A model generated the notes under the pieces. The model was not told the DNA's origin. It did no database searches and saw only the letters and a program-made list of their open reading frames with translations. Both the position numbers and the translations under genes were made by a program. 64,000 nt of DNA from a virus, in the IMG/VR virus record IMGVR_UViG_3300042881_002516, positions 1 to 64,000 of that record, one strand, 5' to 3'. Positions 1 through 7,914 of this stretch are shown here, piece by piece. The stretch's first letter is position 1. Every line of letters starts with the position of its first letter.

Positions 1-127
1 TACGTCGCTGCACTCCACGCTGCCGTGGGGTTGAACGGGCTGAAGGCTTGGACAGACACATCACCGTTGCGCGTGATGGCAAAGGCGTTGCTGCTGTTGT
101 CTACGAAGCGGTTGCTCTGACAGGTCA
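1..127. repeat. Exact 127-bp repeat, copy 1 (type B linker)
   Basis: The first 127 bases are identical to 63025-63151; the next base differs (g against a). Both copies lie in the same frame of the LamG fibre and encode a type B linker. A repeat that starts at base 1 and is exactly 127 long suggests that an assembler with k=127 opened the sequence at a repeated k-mer. Confidence 0.95.
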
Positions 128-2810
128 GCAGGGAGGTGTTGGTGATAGCGGTAAGTGGCGTCGTGCTAGGCGTGAAGTTGGCCGTGTAGACGGCGGTGCC
201 TTTGACTATTCTGAAATTTGAAAAATATGCCGTCGCCCCAAAACTTCCTTGTGGGTCATTGATACGAAAAGTTTGAATGCCTAAATCTGTGGTATTTGTG
301 GCACTACCAATACTTACTCCGTTGAGATAAAGAGTAATTGTGCTGCCGCTTCTAACCAACGCCAAATGATTCCAAACATTCAATAAAACGGATGATGATC
401 CCGTGATTACTGCAACTAATGATGATCCGTTGCCCACATAGAAAACTGGCACTCCAGTTGATCCAACAAAAAATGACGACATTGTGTTTGGGGTGCCGCC
501 ACTAGTTCTATAGTCCCAGATAGTGCTACCGTTCCCATTGTATGCCGTCATAAATAGAAAACATTCAATGGTGAAGTCGTTAGCACCCAGAGCTAAGTTA
601 GTTGAAGTGCCAATACTTAAATAATCCCCCGTTCCATCAAAGTAGTTCCCCCACCCCGTCTGCGAAAACGGCGAGAACGTTCCCTGCGTCGTGTTGCCGT
701 TGCGGGTGATCGTAAAGTTGTTGGTAGACGAGTCTAGGAACGTATTGTTCTGCGCTCCGTTGGTGCCGTTACCGGGCAGCAGTAGAGTGGTGTAGTCGAA
801 GTAAGGATCGGCAGTCAGCGTGACCGTACCGCCGATGTTGGGGAACTCTGCCGTTGGAGGCGTGAAGTTGTAGGGGTAGCGGCCTATGCCGTTGCTAATA
901 CGGAAATCGTCAATGTAACCGACTAGCGTATAAGAGGTGCTGTAGTAACCACCAATGACTAAATTTGTCGCGGTAACGTCCGTCGTATTAGCGGCTGAAG
1001 CAACTTGCGTTCCGTTTACAAAAACCTTTACAACGCCGCTCGTCCTGCACATGGCGATGTGATACCAAGTGCTGTTATTGATAGTGAAGCCGGTTGATGC
1101 ACTTGAGCCGCCAAGTGCGTAATAAAGAACGCCACTAACAACGGCCATCATCATGCCGTTTGTATAAGAGGTTGCGAACCCCCCGGCGGTTGTGGACAAC
1201 TGGAAGATTCCATCATCTGCGCTGGAATTAGTATAAATCCAGTACTCAACCGTGAAATCGCCAGTCCTAAACGCAAAGTTTTGGTTTGATGCCGTGGGCA
1301 GGTAATCCCCCGTCCCATCAAACGACATAGACCCCGTGCCGTACTTCTTGACCGAGGTACTGACCTGGGCATTGCCGACCGTCTCGTAATCCGCAACGGC
1401 AGCGTTGTCGAAGATACCGGCGTTGGTGAAGTTGGCAAGAAATACGGTGTTTGCATCTGTCGTCAATAAGGACGACGGAACTGCGCTAATTGTTCTTGCA
1501 GTATTAGAGATGCGGATATTGGATATGAATCCGGTAGTAATGTAACTACCCCAGTTAGTTCCAATTTTTAGCGTTGTATTTGATGCGTTTGTTGTTGAAG
1601 ACGCTGACGCTATCTCTGTACCGTTTAGGTACATCTTTATAGTTGATCCGTTGTAAACCATAGCAAGGTAATGCCATGCGTTTAAAACTGGCGTAACGCT
1701 GCTGATAGCCTGTGTCCCGCCTACCTGAACAGCCCACTTTGCCCCGCTGCTGTTTTCAATTCCCATCCATGTTCGTGCGCCATCGCCTACGCCAGTCCCT
1801 TGTGCAACGATGGTTTGCGTAGAACTACTGCTTGTTATGTAAGCCCACGCCTCAATCGTAAAGTTTCCGCTAGGAATGATTTGAGAACTAGTGGTTTCAA
1901 GATAATCCCCACTCCCATCAAAGTAGCCGCTGCCACCGACCGTGCTAGTGCTGTAGGCCGTGGTGGGGTTGAAGGGCGAGAAGGGCTGGACGGAAGTATC
2001 CCCGCCTCGCGTGATTGTGAAGTTGTTGGAGGAAGCGTCAAGGAACCTATTGGCTTGGCAGGTGAGAAGCGAGGTACCGCTAATCGCGGTAAGCGGTGTA
2101 GTTGGTGGAGTAAAGTTAGCCGTATAAAGTCCGACGCCTTTTAAGACGCGAACATTGCTCATGTAACCAACAAATACCTGTTGAGGACTATCTGCACCGC
2201 CAGACCGATTACCAACGTAAAAAGTTTGCGAACCGCCAATGGTTATGCTAGCCGTACTAGCGCCACTTGCTCCGACAACGCCATTGATGAAAACTCGCAA
2301 CGTCCCTGAATTTCTTGAAACAGCAATATGATTCCAAGAATTTAGCGTAAATTTATTGGTGGTGGTGAATGCAACCGCACCGTCGTAATAGACTAGAGTT
2401 TGGTCACCAGCATTATTTATATTCCATTGATCCGCCTGCCCAGACCCGCCAGCGCCCATGATAAATCTATAAGTGCTGGCATTGCCGTCAGCCGTTGGAT
2501 AAATCCACGCCTCGTACGTAAAGTCACCAGTCCCGTAAGAAAACGCTGCGTTTGCTGGTGCGCTTACAAAAGTCGTGCTTCCGCTAAAGTAGTTCCCCCA
2601 CCCCGTCTGACTAAACGGACTGAACGAGCCTTGGGTGGTGTTCCCGTTGCGCGTGATGGTGAAGTTGTTGGTGCTGGAGTCCAGAAATGTATTGTTCTGG
2701 GCGCCGTTAGTCCCATCGCCGTGAAGCAATGAGGTGACGGAGTAGAAGTACGGATCTACTGCGGCGGCCTGTGGGGCACCACCTAACAAAAACAGGAGGG
2801 GCGCTGTCAT
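1..2810 (-). CDS. Giant LamG-domain tail fibre, N-terminal part (runs off left edge)
   Basis: About 936 residues of one open frame with no stop before the window edge. It begins at ATG 2810, three bases past the upstream stop, reading MTAPLLFLLGGAPQ. The body is a chain of LamG/concanavalin-A-like jelly rolls of about 200 residues, each with a line such as GDFTVEYWIY, then W.HIA, then VGYI.DFRIS. Three kinds of linker alternate: A (NGAQNNTFLDSSTNNFTITR, near 2690 and 740), B (SLLTCQ.NRF.D.SSN, near 2040 and 110) and C (FLANFTNAGIFDN, near 1430), giving A-B-C-A-B. LamG folds bind glycans or pack as trimers, so a host-surface receptor-binding fibre is inferred. The missing C-terminus is probably the segment at the right edge of the window. 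The domain call rests on pattern recognition, not a profile search. Confidence 0.85.
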   Translation of the reverse strand, partial: MTAPLLFLLGGAPQAAAVDPYFYSVTSLLHGDGTNGAQNNTFLDSSTNNFTITRNGNTTQGSFSPFSQTGWGNYFSGSTTFVSAPANAAFSYGTGDFTYEAWIYPTADGNASTYRFIMGAGGSGQADQWNINNAGDQTLVYYDGAVAFTTTNKFTLNSWNHIAVSRNSGTLRVFINGVVGASGASTASITIGGSQTFYVGNRSGGADSPQQVFVGYMSNVRVLKGVGLYTANFTPPTTPLTAISGTSLLTCQANRFLDASSNNFTITRGGDTSVQPFSPFNPTTAYSTSTVGGSGYFDGSGDYLETTSSQIIPSGNFTIEAWAYITSSSSTQTIVAQGTGVGDGARTWMGIENSSGAKWAVQVGGTQAISSVTPVLNAWHYLAMVYNGSTIKMYLNGTEIASASSTTNASNTTLKIGTNWGSYITTGFISNIRISNTARTISAVPSSLLTTDANTVFLANFTNAGIFDNAAVADYETVGNAQVSTSVKKYGTGSMSFDGTGDYLPTASNQNFAFRTGDFTVEYWIYTNSSADDGIFQLSTTAGGFATSYTNGMMMAVVSGVLYYALGGSSASTGFTINNSTWYHIAMCRTSGVVKVFVNGTQVASAANTTDVTATNLVIGGYYSTSYTLVGYIDDFRISNGIGRYPYNFTPPTAEFPNIGGTVTLTADPYFDYTTLLLPGNGTNGAQNNTFLDSSTNNFTITRNGNTTQGTFSPFSQTGWGNYFDGTGDYLSIGTSTNLALGANDFTIECFLFMTAYNGNGSTIWDYRTSGGTPNTMSSFFVGSTGVPVFYVGNGSSLVAVITGSSSVLLNVWNHLALVRSGSTITLYLNGVSIGSATNTTDLGIQTFRINDPQGSFGATAYFSNFRIVKGTAVYTANFTPSTTPLTAITNTSLLTCQSNRFVDNSSNAFAITRNGDVSVQAFSPFNPTAAWSAAT
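634..866. repeat. LamG type A linker repeat, copy 2
   Basis: This 233-bp block is nearly identical to 63631-63863; only scattered, often third-position, changes are seen. It encodes the type A linker and the start of the next jelly roll. The type A linker near 2590-2740 is a more diverged copy. The pattern indicates recent duplication or gene conversion inside the fibre gene. Confidence 0.9.
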
Positions 2811-2813
2811 TGG

Positions 2814-3356
2814 TTAGCTCACGTTACCGCTGATGATGCAGACAGTACCAGACAAGAACAGGATCGTGGCTATGCCACGCGTAGCCAAGGTCACCGTCGC
2901 CTTGTCCGTATCCGTACCCGCAATGTATGCCGTCGTGATCGTGCAAGTAATCGTGATGTTGCCACTGGTGTTATTGGCCACGGCAATGACATCGCCTTCA
3001 GCAAACGTCGCGTCCGGGATCGTGATCGACCCGCCAGATCCGACCTGCACGTACTTGCCCACGTCAGCCGTGGCCAACGTGTACGACCCGGTCTTCGTGC
3101 CGACAGCAGGGGCGTTTAGGTACCCAAGCGTCGCCGTGCTCTGCGGGAGCGTGTACACGTACGTGGACGCGGCTGCGGGAGGGTTGAGCGTGGCCGTGCC
3201 AGAGCTCGAACCGTTGATCTTGACGCCCTTGCTAAACGTAGTGACCTGAGACGCATCGACCGAAATGGCAGTTGTGCCTCCCGTCTTAATGTCCAGGACG
3301 GAGGTTGAGTCAGCCGTCGATATGATCCCGTTCTGAGCATTAATTACGTTAGCCAT
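2814..3356 (-). CDS. Tail fibre/appendage protein, beta-rich
   Basis: 180 residues. The N-terminus (ANVINAQNGIISTADSTSVLDI) resembles the trimeric collar-like start of many aquatic phage fibres, where short repeats such as GTATLNPPAAASTYVYTLP precede the shaft. The remainder is Ser/Thr/Gly/Ile-rich beta sequence without catalytic motifs. It lies directly upstream of the LamG fibre and downstream of a small fibre-associated gene, in one run of minus-strand genes. A virion appendage or attachment subunit is inferred from composition and place; no specific family is claimed. Confidence 0.6.
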   Translation of the reverse strand: MANVINAQNGIISTADSTSVLDIKTGGTTAISVDASQVTTFSKGVKINGSSSGTATLNPPAAASTYVYTLPQSTATLGYLNAPAVGTKTGSYTLATADVGKYVQVGSGGSITIPDATFAEGDVIAVANNTSGNITITCTITTAYIAGTDTDKATVTLATRGIATILFLSGTVCIISGNVS

Positions 3357-3359
3357 GTC

Positions 3360-3725
3360 TTACTCCTGCGGGAGCGCTACCCACGATTGCGTGGCCTCGT
3401 CCCATGAATATATCTTGCCATCGGTCGGCATCGGCACCGGGGCTTCCCACTGCGCGGTGTCGGGGTTCAAGACCCACGACGGATACGGCTGTGGGGCCAC
3501 AAAAGCGTCGATGTCAGCACGATAAGTGTAGCCAATACCGGCGTAGTTCTTACGGAAGTTTCCGTTGTAGGACGTCTGCTTCCAGTTCCCGCCCAGCAAA
3601 CGCTGGCAGAACGCCACGCCGATGCTCTCGACTTCGTTGCCGTTAGCGTCCGCCGTGTCTTTGTTGGCTACGACAACGACTCGCAGCACAACGTTATTGC
3701 TATCTAATTCAGCGAAGTGGGCCAT
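3360..3725 (-). CDS. Small conserved fibre-associated protein
   Basis: 121 residues, starting MAHFAELDSNNVVLRVVVV. It contains the stretch NWKQTSYNGNFRKNYAGIGY and the tail line WDEATQSWV. This is a recognisable small family that is common in marine and freshwater phages, usually next to fibre genes. Trp/Pro-rich repeats at the C-terminus (PSWVLNPDTAQWEAPVPMP) recall fibre-assembly or fibre-tip proteins. It is followed within four bases by the next fibre gene and preceded closely by the oxygenase. The exact role is unknown; a virion component or fibre chaperone is the best inference. Confidence 0.7.
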   Translation of the reverse strand: MAHFAELDSNNVVLRVVVVANKDTADANGNEVESIGVAFCQRLLGGNWKQTSYNGNFRKNYAGIGYTYRADIDAFVAPQPYPSWVLNPDTAQWEAPVPMPTDGKIYSWDEATQSWVALPQE

Positions 3726-3726
3726 G

Positions 3727-4329
3727 TCAGTTCCTCAAATGCAGCGCAGTTAGGTTCTCTTCGTCGCCAACATACCCAACCGGAAATGTATTAAATGCCA
3801 ATGATACGCGCTCATCGCCCTGCACGGTTTCGACCATGTGCGTCAGGCTTGACGGAAACAGCATCAAATCGCCAGCGCCAACCTCAAACCACCACGAATC
3901 GCTGTTGTACAAGTTGTAGTTGTCGGTCGGTAATTTGACTTGTTGATAGCCGTCTTTGTAAAAGTAAATCTTGTCCCGCTCACGGGCAGCCTTGAGGTAT
4001 AGCACCCCAGACACAAACGAGTTGGGATGCGAGTGCTTGTGGTGGTACTGACCGGCCTTGGTGTAGTTCAGCCACGATTGCGTCAGGCGCAGCGTAACGT
4101 CGTGTTTCGGCGCGTAGATAGAGCGCAGATACTCATTGACGCTGGCCTCGGCAAACGCCTTGAGGCTTGCCATCGTGTCGTGACGCAGCACATAACGGTC
4201 ATCGCTCGTCGTGTTGCCCATGTTGCTATGCGTCGGCTGTTCGTCCACAAACGCCATTTCCTCGGCGGTGTAGTCCCGTCCAAGTTCAAACTTGGCGACA
4301 GCCGTAGGAAAGAGGTTGTATGTAATCAC
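3727..4329 (-). CDS. 2-oxoglutarate/Fe(II)-dependent oxygenase
   Basis: 200 residues, full length for the short phage 2OG-Fe(II) oxygenases often found in cyanophages and other aquatic phages. A jelly-roll core runs from about residue 75 to 185. Probable iron ligands are the HSH segment at 99-101 (HSHPNS, then SGVLYL) and His164 (LTHMVE); Arg174 (DERVSLAFN) fits the 2OG-binding arginine. Such enzymes hydroxylate or oxidise a protein or small-molecule substrate using O2 and 2-oxoglutarate; the substrate is not known. Placement inside the fibre cassette suggests modification of a virion or host-surface protein. The start overlaps the upstream stop as ATGA, so translation is probably coupled. 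Confidence 0.85.
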   Translation of the reverse strand: MITYNLFPTAVAKFELGRDYTAEEMAFVDEQPTHSNMGNTTSDDRYVLRHDTMASLKAFAEASVNEYLRSIYAPKHDVTLRLTQSWLNYTKAGQYHHKHSHPNSFVSGVLYLKAARERDKIYFYKDGYQQVKLPTDNYNLYNSDSWWFEVGAGDLMLFPSSLTHMVETVQGDERVSLAFNTFPVGYVGDEENLTALHLRN

Positions 4330-4577
4330 GCAACCGCCTTTTCAATCTGAGCAACGTAATCGTCAAATGCAGCCTGCTGCTCGGGAAGCAGAATGGTGTT
4401 GATGGATTCCTCAAACAACCGAATCTTTTCAATCGTCTCAAACACTTCCTCAACGGACGGACACGGGCGCGGATCGTCCCAACGGGTAAAACCAGCCCCA
4501 CTGGTAAACTCCCATTTTGCGCCGGGGCGAAGCAGGTGCATCGCCGTATCAATGCCGACTAGTTGGTAAGCCTTCAT
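4326..4577 (-). CDS. Small unknown protein coupled to the oxygenase
   Basis: 83 residues (MKAYQLVGIDTAMHLLRPGA). It is mixed alpha/beta, with a Glu-rich helical C-terminal half (SVEEVFETIEKIRLFEES) that could form a coiled coil. It shares ATGA with the oxygenase start, and its own start at 4577 abuts the stop of the poly-glycine fibre gene. I recognise it only as a type of small gene seen beside fibre-linked oxygenases; a partner or substrate carrier of the oxygenase is a guess from coupling. Confidence 0.65.
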   Translation of the reverse strand: MKAYQLVGIDTAMHLLRPGAKWEFTSGAGFTRWDDPRPCPSVEEVFETIEKIRLFEESINTILLPEQQAAFDDYVAQIEKAVA

Positions 4578-6268
4578 TAGTAGTTCACCTTAAGGATCAC
4601 GATACCGGAACCGCCTGCTGCACCATTTCCGTAAGGGGCTTCAGAACCAGCGCCCCCACCCCCACCCGTGTTGGCTGTTCCAGCGGTGTTTGCGTTACCG
4701 CTGTTTGAGCCATTGCCACCGCCACCTGTGCCACCTGTACCGCGTGTTCCCGGTGAAAAAGTGCCGCCGCCACCACCACCAGCATACGTTACGCTGCTGC
4801 CAGAAATAGACGAGGCCGTGCCGTTACCACCGTTACCGCCGTCGGAATTGGTTCCGTTTGAACCAGTTGCGGAAGCACCGCCGCCGCCTGCGCCACCATA
4901 GTTAGGCGCATTACCCCCAGAACCACCATTGTTTCCTTGAGACGGTGAGGTATTTGGGGTATTTCCAAGGCCAGCATTTGCGCGGTTTGCACCGCCGCCG
5001 CCAGAACCGCCATTTGCGCCAGCAGCAGGAGCATTCGGGAAGGCTGGACTATTTGAGCCACCGCCACCGCCGCCTGTAGCGGTAATAGTGCTGAACGTAG
5101 AATCGCTGCCGTTGATGGTCGTTACTGTAGTTGCCCCAGCGCCGCCACCGCCAACAGTAATCGTATATTCCGTTCCTGCTGTAATACTTAACGCGGTCCC
5201 CGTGCGGAAGCCGCCTGCCCCGCCGCCGCCAGCAGAAATGTACCCACCTCCACCGCCACCCGCAACAACCAAATAGTCAACGCTGACAGCACCGATTGGG
5301 GCTACCCATTTCTGCGTAGATTTAAACGTGAAGATCGTGGTTGATGTTGGTACTAAATATTTGAGAACGACAATGCCAGAGCCGCCAGCGCCGCCAGCAA
5401 AAACGGTATCTCCTGCGTTATGACCGCCACCTCCACCGCCACCGCCAGTATTGGCGGTACCTGCTGTTCCAGCCGCGCCTAATCCACCTGCACCGCCGCC
5501 ACCGGAACCGCCCGATCCTGCGTTAGTTGATGACCGCCAATTTGATCCGCCACCGCCGCCGGCATAAGTAACTGACGAGCCACTAATGGACGAAACAGTA
5601 CCATTGCCTCCGTTACCGCCGTTCGTAGAAGTTCCATCTGCGCCTACGGCAGACGCTCCACCGCCACCACCTGCTCCGTAATTCGGAGTTGTAGCAGGTG
5701 CGCTTCCTCCATTATTACCTTGAGATGGCGAAGTATTTGGCGTATTTCCTGCCGCACCCGGTATAGCCCCCGGAACGCCAGCCGCTGCTCCACCACCACC
5801 AGAGCCGCCTGCTTGAGCCGCAGTTTGTGTTCCTGCGCCGCCGCCGCCGCCAGCAGATGTGATAGTACTAAATACGGAGTTACTACCAGATGTTCCGCCA
5901 TTTGCAGAACCACCGGTCGCCGGGCCACCGGCTCCGCCAGCGCCAATCGTAACGGTGTAATCGGTGCCTGCCGTAACACTTAATCCGGTGCCTGTTCTAA
6001 AACCGCCTGCACCGCCGCCACCAGCAGAATCGCCACCACCACCACCGCCACCCGCAACGACAAGGTACTCAACTTCAGTTACACCAGTTGGGGCAGTCCA
6101 AGTGCCCGAAGCGAGGAAGGTTTGAACAATGGTAACAGCCGAAACAGGCCACGTTCCCGCAGCGCGATAAGGCAAAGCCTGACTTAACAGCCAAACTCCC
6201 TTTGCAGATCCTGTATTAACTGTAGGCGCAGCCGCTCGTATGACTCCGCCTGTATATCGCAGGGTCAT
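4577..6268 (-). CDS. Poly-glycine-rich tail fibre with duplicated domain
   Basis: 563 residues from ATG 6268, which shares one base with the upstream stop (TAATG). A longer frame reaches 6286, but the ATG reading MTLRYTGGVIRAA fits the spacing. Two homologous Gly-rich units follow: the first begins near residue 60 (VEYLVVAGGGGGGG) and the second near 330 (VDYLVVAGGGGGG). Each has the line AGGFRTGT..S.TAGT.YT and ends with GGSGIV.LK. Glycine-rich adhesins of this type are known from phage fibre tips, where glycine helices pack into a sandwich; a receptor-binding role is inferred. The near-identical halves imply internal duplication. Confidence 0.8.
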   Translation of the reverse strand: MTLRYTGGVIRAAAPTVNTGSAKGVWLLSQALPYRAAGTWPVSAVTIVQTFLASGTWTAPTGVTEVEYLVVAGGGGGGGDSAGGGGAGGFRTGTGLSVTAGTDYTVTIGAGGAGGPATGGSANGGTSGSNSVFSTITSAGGGGGAGTQTAAQAGGSGGGGAAAGVPGAIPGAAGNTPNTSPSQGNNGGSAPATTPNYGAGGGGGASAVGADGTSTNGGNGGNGTVSSISGSSVTYAGGGGGSNWRSSTNAGSGGSGGGGAGGLGAAGTAGTANTGGGGGGGGHNAGDTVFAGGAGGSGIVVLKYLVPTSTTIFTFKSTQKWVAPIGAVSVDYLVVAGGGGGGYISAGGGGAGGFRTGTALSITAGTEYTITVGGGGAGATTVTTINGSDSTFSTITATGGGGGGSNSPAFPNAPAAGANGGSGGGGANRANAGLGNTPNTSPSQGNNGGSGGNAPNYGGAGGGGASATGSNGTNSDGGNGGNGTASSISGSSVTYAGGGGGGTFSPGTRGTGGTGGGGNGSNSGNANTAGTANTGGGGGAGSEAPYGNGAAGGSGIVILKVNY

Positions 6269-6642
6269 TAGTTGATCTCTTCCCAAGAAGCGACGACAAC
6301 AAGATCACTGGCCGTGCCAGCCGTGGCACCAATAGACTGATCTTCCTTCAAGTAGATCGAAGTGTTCTTGTCGATAACAACCAACGTCGCATCAGCAGGA
6401 ACAGATACTGTGGAAGCCAGAGCGTAAGCCGTGCCGCCTAGGTCATCCTGACTGTAGACATTGATCGAAATATCTGCCGCGCTTGTACCGTCCACGTTCG
6501 CCACAATGATGCTGTTGATCTTAAAGACCTTACCGCTAGATGCAGCGTTGTTCACGATAGCCGTTGCATTCGTGGTGGAGAGTGATGTCAGTGAGTTGTT
6601 TCCATAAATCGTGGAAACATTGACAATATTTGGATTCGCCAT
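6268..6642 (-). CDS. Small virion protein, beta-rich
   Basis: 124 residues from ATG 6642 (MANPNIVNVSTIYGNNSLTS). The frame is open further upstream, but those codons would overlap the preceding gene. The sequence VFKINSIIVANVDGTSAADISINVYS and the line LVVIDKNTSIYLKEDQSI are typical of small jelly-roll fibre or collar proteins of aquatic phages. A related protein (MANKYLRQYLTPS..., 53646-53978) with the same kind of motif lies in the tail block. Virion role inferred from the family pattern. Confidence 0.65.
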   Translation of the reverse strand: MANPNIVNVSTIYGNNSLTSLSTTNATAIVNNAASSGKVFKINSIIVANVDGTSAADISINVYSQDDLGGTAYALASTVSVPADATLVVIDKNTSIYLKEDQSIGATAGTASDLVVVASWEEIN

Positions 6643-6646
6643 CTCA

Positions 6647-7174
6647 TCAACCTCCGAACACAATCGACATTGCGATTGCCTTTCCAACCGTTGCTATCGT
6701 ACCGGCACCGCTGCCTCCGGTATTGTTGAGAACCAACCAGGATTGATCAGCCGGCACCGTTACGCTCGCGCCAGACCCAATGGTCACCGGCCCTACGCTC
6801 AGTCCGTTCCGTCCGGTCGTCAAGGTGTAGTCGTTAGCGATCGTGTTCAGACTTTCCATGATCGGCCGGTTGGCCGCATAAGCAGGGAAGTCTGAAAAGA
6901 CGTTCTTAGTTCCAGCAGAGAACGAGACCTTCGCGCCGCTCGCGCTCGAAGCCAGCACTGTATCTCGGGAGAGCGTGGTGCCCGATGACGTATAAGTGCC
7001 AATGCCCACTTCCCACTCAGAGCCGGTCTGGCCGGCGATGACGTAGTAAGTGGTATTGCCGTTGCCGATAGCAGCAAAAGACTGATAACCGGTCTCGGCT
7101 CCGGCAAGCGTAATAGTTCCCAGCCCCGCCGTCGTGGTGGTTTCTAGGACTCGATCTGCAAGAACGAGGGCCAT
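6647..7174 (-). CDS. Fibre-associated virion protein
   Basis: 175 residues, starting MALVLADRVLETTTTAGLGT. This opening, together with ETGYQSFAA, GN.TYYVI, TLSRDTVLASS and FSAGTKNVF, is typical of phage virion proteins encoded beside tail fibres. The C-terminal part (GLSVGPVTIGSGASVTVPAD) resembles a short beta-structured tip. It belongs to the gene run from the adaptors to the fibres and is spaced five bases from the next start. Structural role likely; exact position in the particle unknown. Confidence 0.7.
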   Translation of the reverse strand: MALVLADRVLETTTTAGLGTITLAGAETGYQSFAAIGNGNTTYYVIAGQTGSEWEVGIGTYTSSGTTLSRDTVLASSASGAKVSFSAGTKNVFSDFPAYAANRPIMESLNTIANDYTLTTGRNGLSVGPVTIGSGASVTVPADQSWLVLNNTGGSGAGTIATVGKAIAMSIVFGG

Positions 7175-7186
7175 TTAACCCTCCGA

Positions 7187-7624
7187 TCAGGCGATACGGA
7201 TGATAGCGTTCGTTGCGTCTGCCGTCGGGAAGATGATCGTGAACGTACCGTTGGTCGAAGTTTTCGCACCACCGAAGTCCAGGACGCACACCGCCGGGTT
7301 ACCCGCAGCCGTGTCGTTATAGATCAACGCACCGTATGCAGTAATCGTCGCACTCGTAAACGACAGATCCGCGAAGTCCGTAAACGCCGTCGTGCCGCTC
7401 GAGGTCGGCGTGACGTTCGTTAGCGTACCGCCACCTGCGGAGTACGTGCCCGAGTTCGCAACTTCGTTCGTCGCGGTGTAGGCCGTCGTGGCCGCCGTAA
7501 ACGACGCACTGTTGTCGTACAGCGCGAGCTTGAAGGTGTTGCCCGTGCTCGCCGTGAAGTTGTGAACAGCCTGCATCAGCTCCACTTTGAAGCTGGTGCA
7601 CATAAAGTTGCCTGAAAATGCCAT
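7187..7624 (-). CDS. Virion protein, small beta-rich
   Basis: 145 residues (MAFSGNFMCTSFKVELMQAVHNF). The line TFKLALYDNSASF followed by ATTAYTATNEV..SGTYSAGG marks a small structural family frequent in phage tail regions. No signal peptide or catalytic residues are visible. It is sandwiched between a short alpha-helical protein and the fibre-associated protein and is co-oriented with both. It is probably a decoration or tail-attachment protein. Confidence 0.65.
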   Translation of the reverse strand: MAFSGNFMCTSFKVELMQAVHNFTASTGNTFKLALYDNSASFTAATTAYTATNEVANSGTYSAGGGTLTNVTPTSSGTTAFTDFADLSFTSATITAYGALIYNDTAAGNPAVCVLDFGGAKTSTNGTFTIIFPTADATNAIIRIA

Positions 7625-7626
7625 CT

Positions 7627-7914
7627 CTATTCTCCTAACAAATGGACCAGCTCTGGATGCCCGGCCTCCCGCAGCTTGTTGGCCACGGTGATTCGGTCTT
7701 GTTCAATGGCTTCCTTCAAATAGAAGGCAACCACCTGTCTCACGCTCTCTTTGAACGCTATCGCCTGCTCCCGAATGGCCGGGTGAGACTGATCGCCTAC
7801 GTAGACGATTTTGTCAGCCGCTCGCTGGGCAAGCTCTTCCGTCGTCCACCCACGAAACTGGGTGGTTTGGACTTGTACCCCGCCGACTAGGACGGGCGAT
7901 GAAACGTTGATCAT
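7627..7914 (-). CDS. Small helical protein of the adaptor block
   Basis: 95 residues (MINVSSPVLVGGVQVQTTQFRG), with an Ala/Glu-rich helical C-terminal two thirds (ELAQRAADKIVYVG, VVAFYLKEAIEQDRI). Its start shares ATGA with the end of the upstream adaptor gene, so it is probably translated by coupling. Small proteins of this pattern sit between adaptor and tail genes in related phages. Function is unknown; a virion or assembly factor is inferred. Confidence 0.65.
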   Translation of the reverse strand: MINVSSPVLVGGVQVQTTQFRGWTTEELAQRAADKIVYVGDQSHPAIREQAIAFKESVRQVVAFYLKEAIEQDRITVANKLREAGHPELVHLLGE

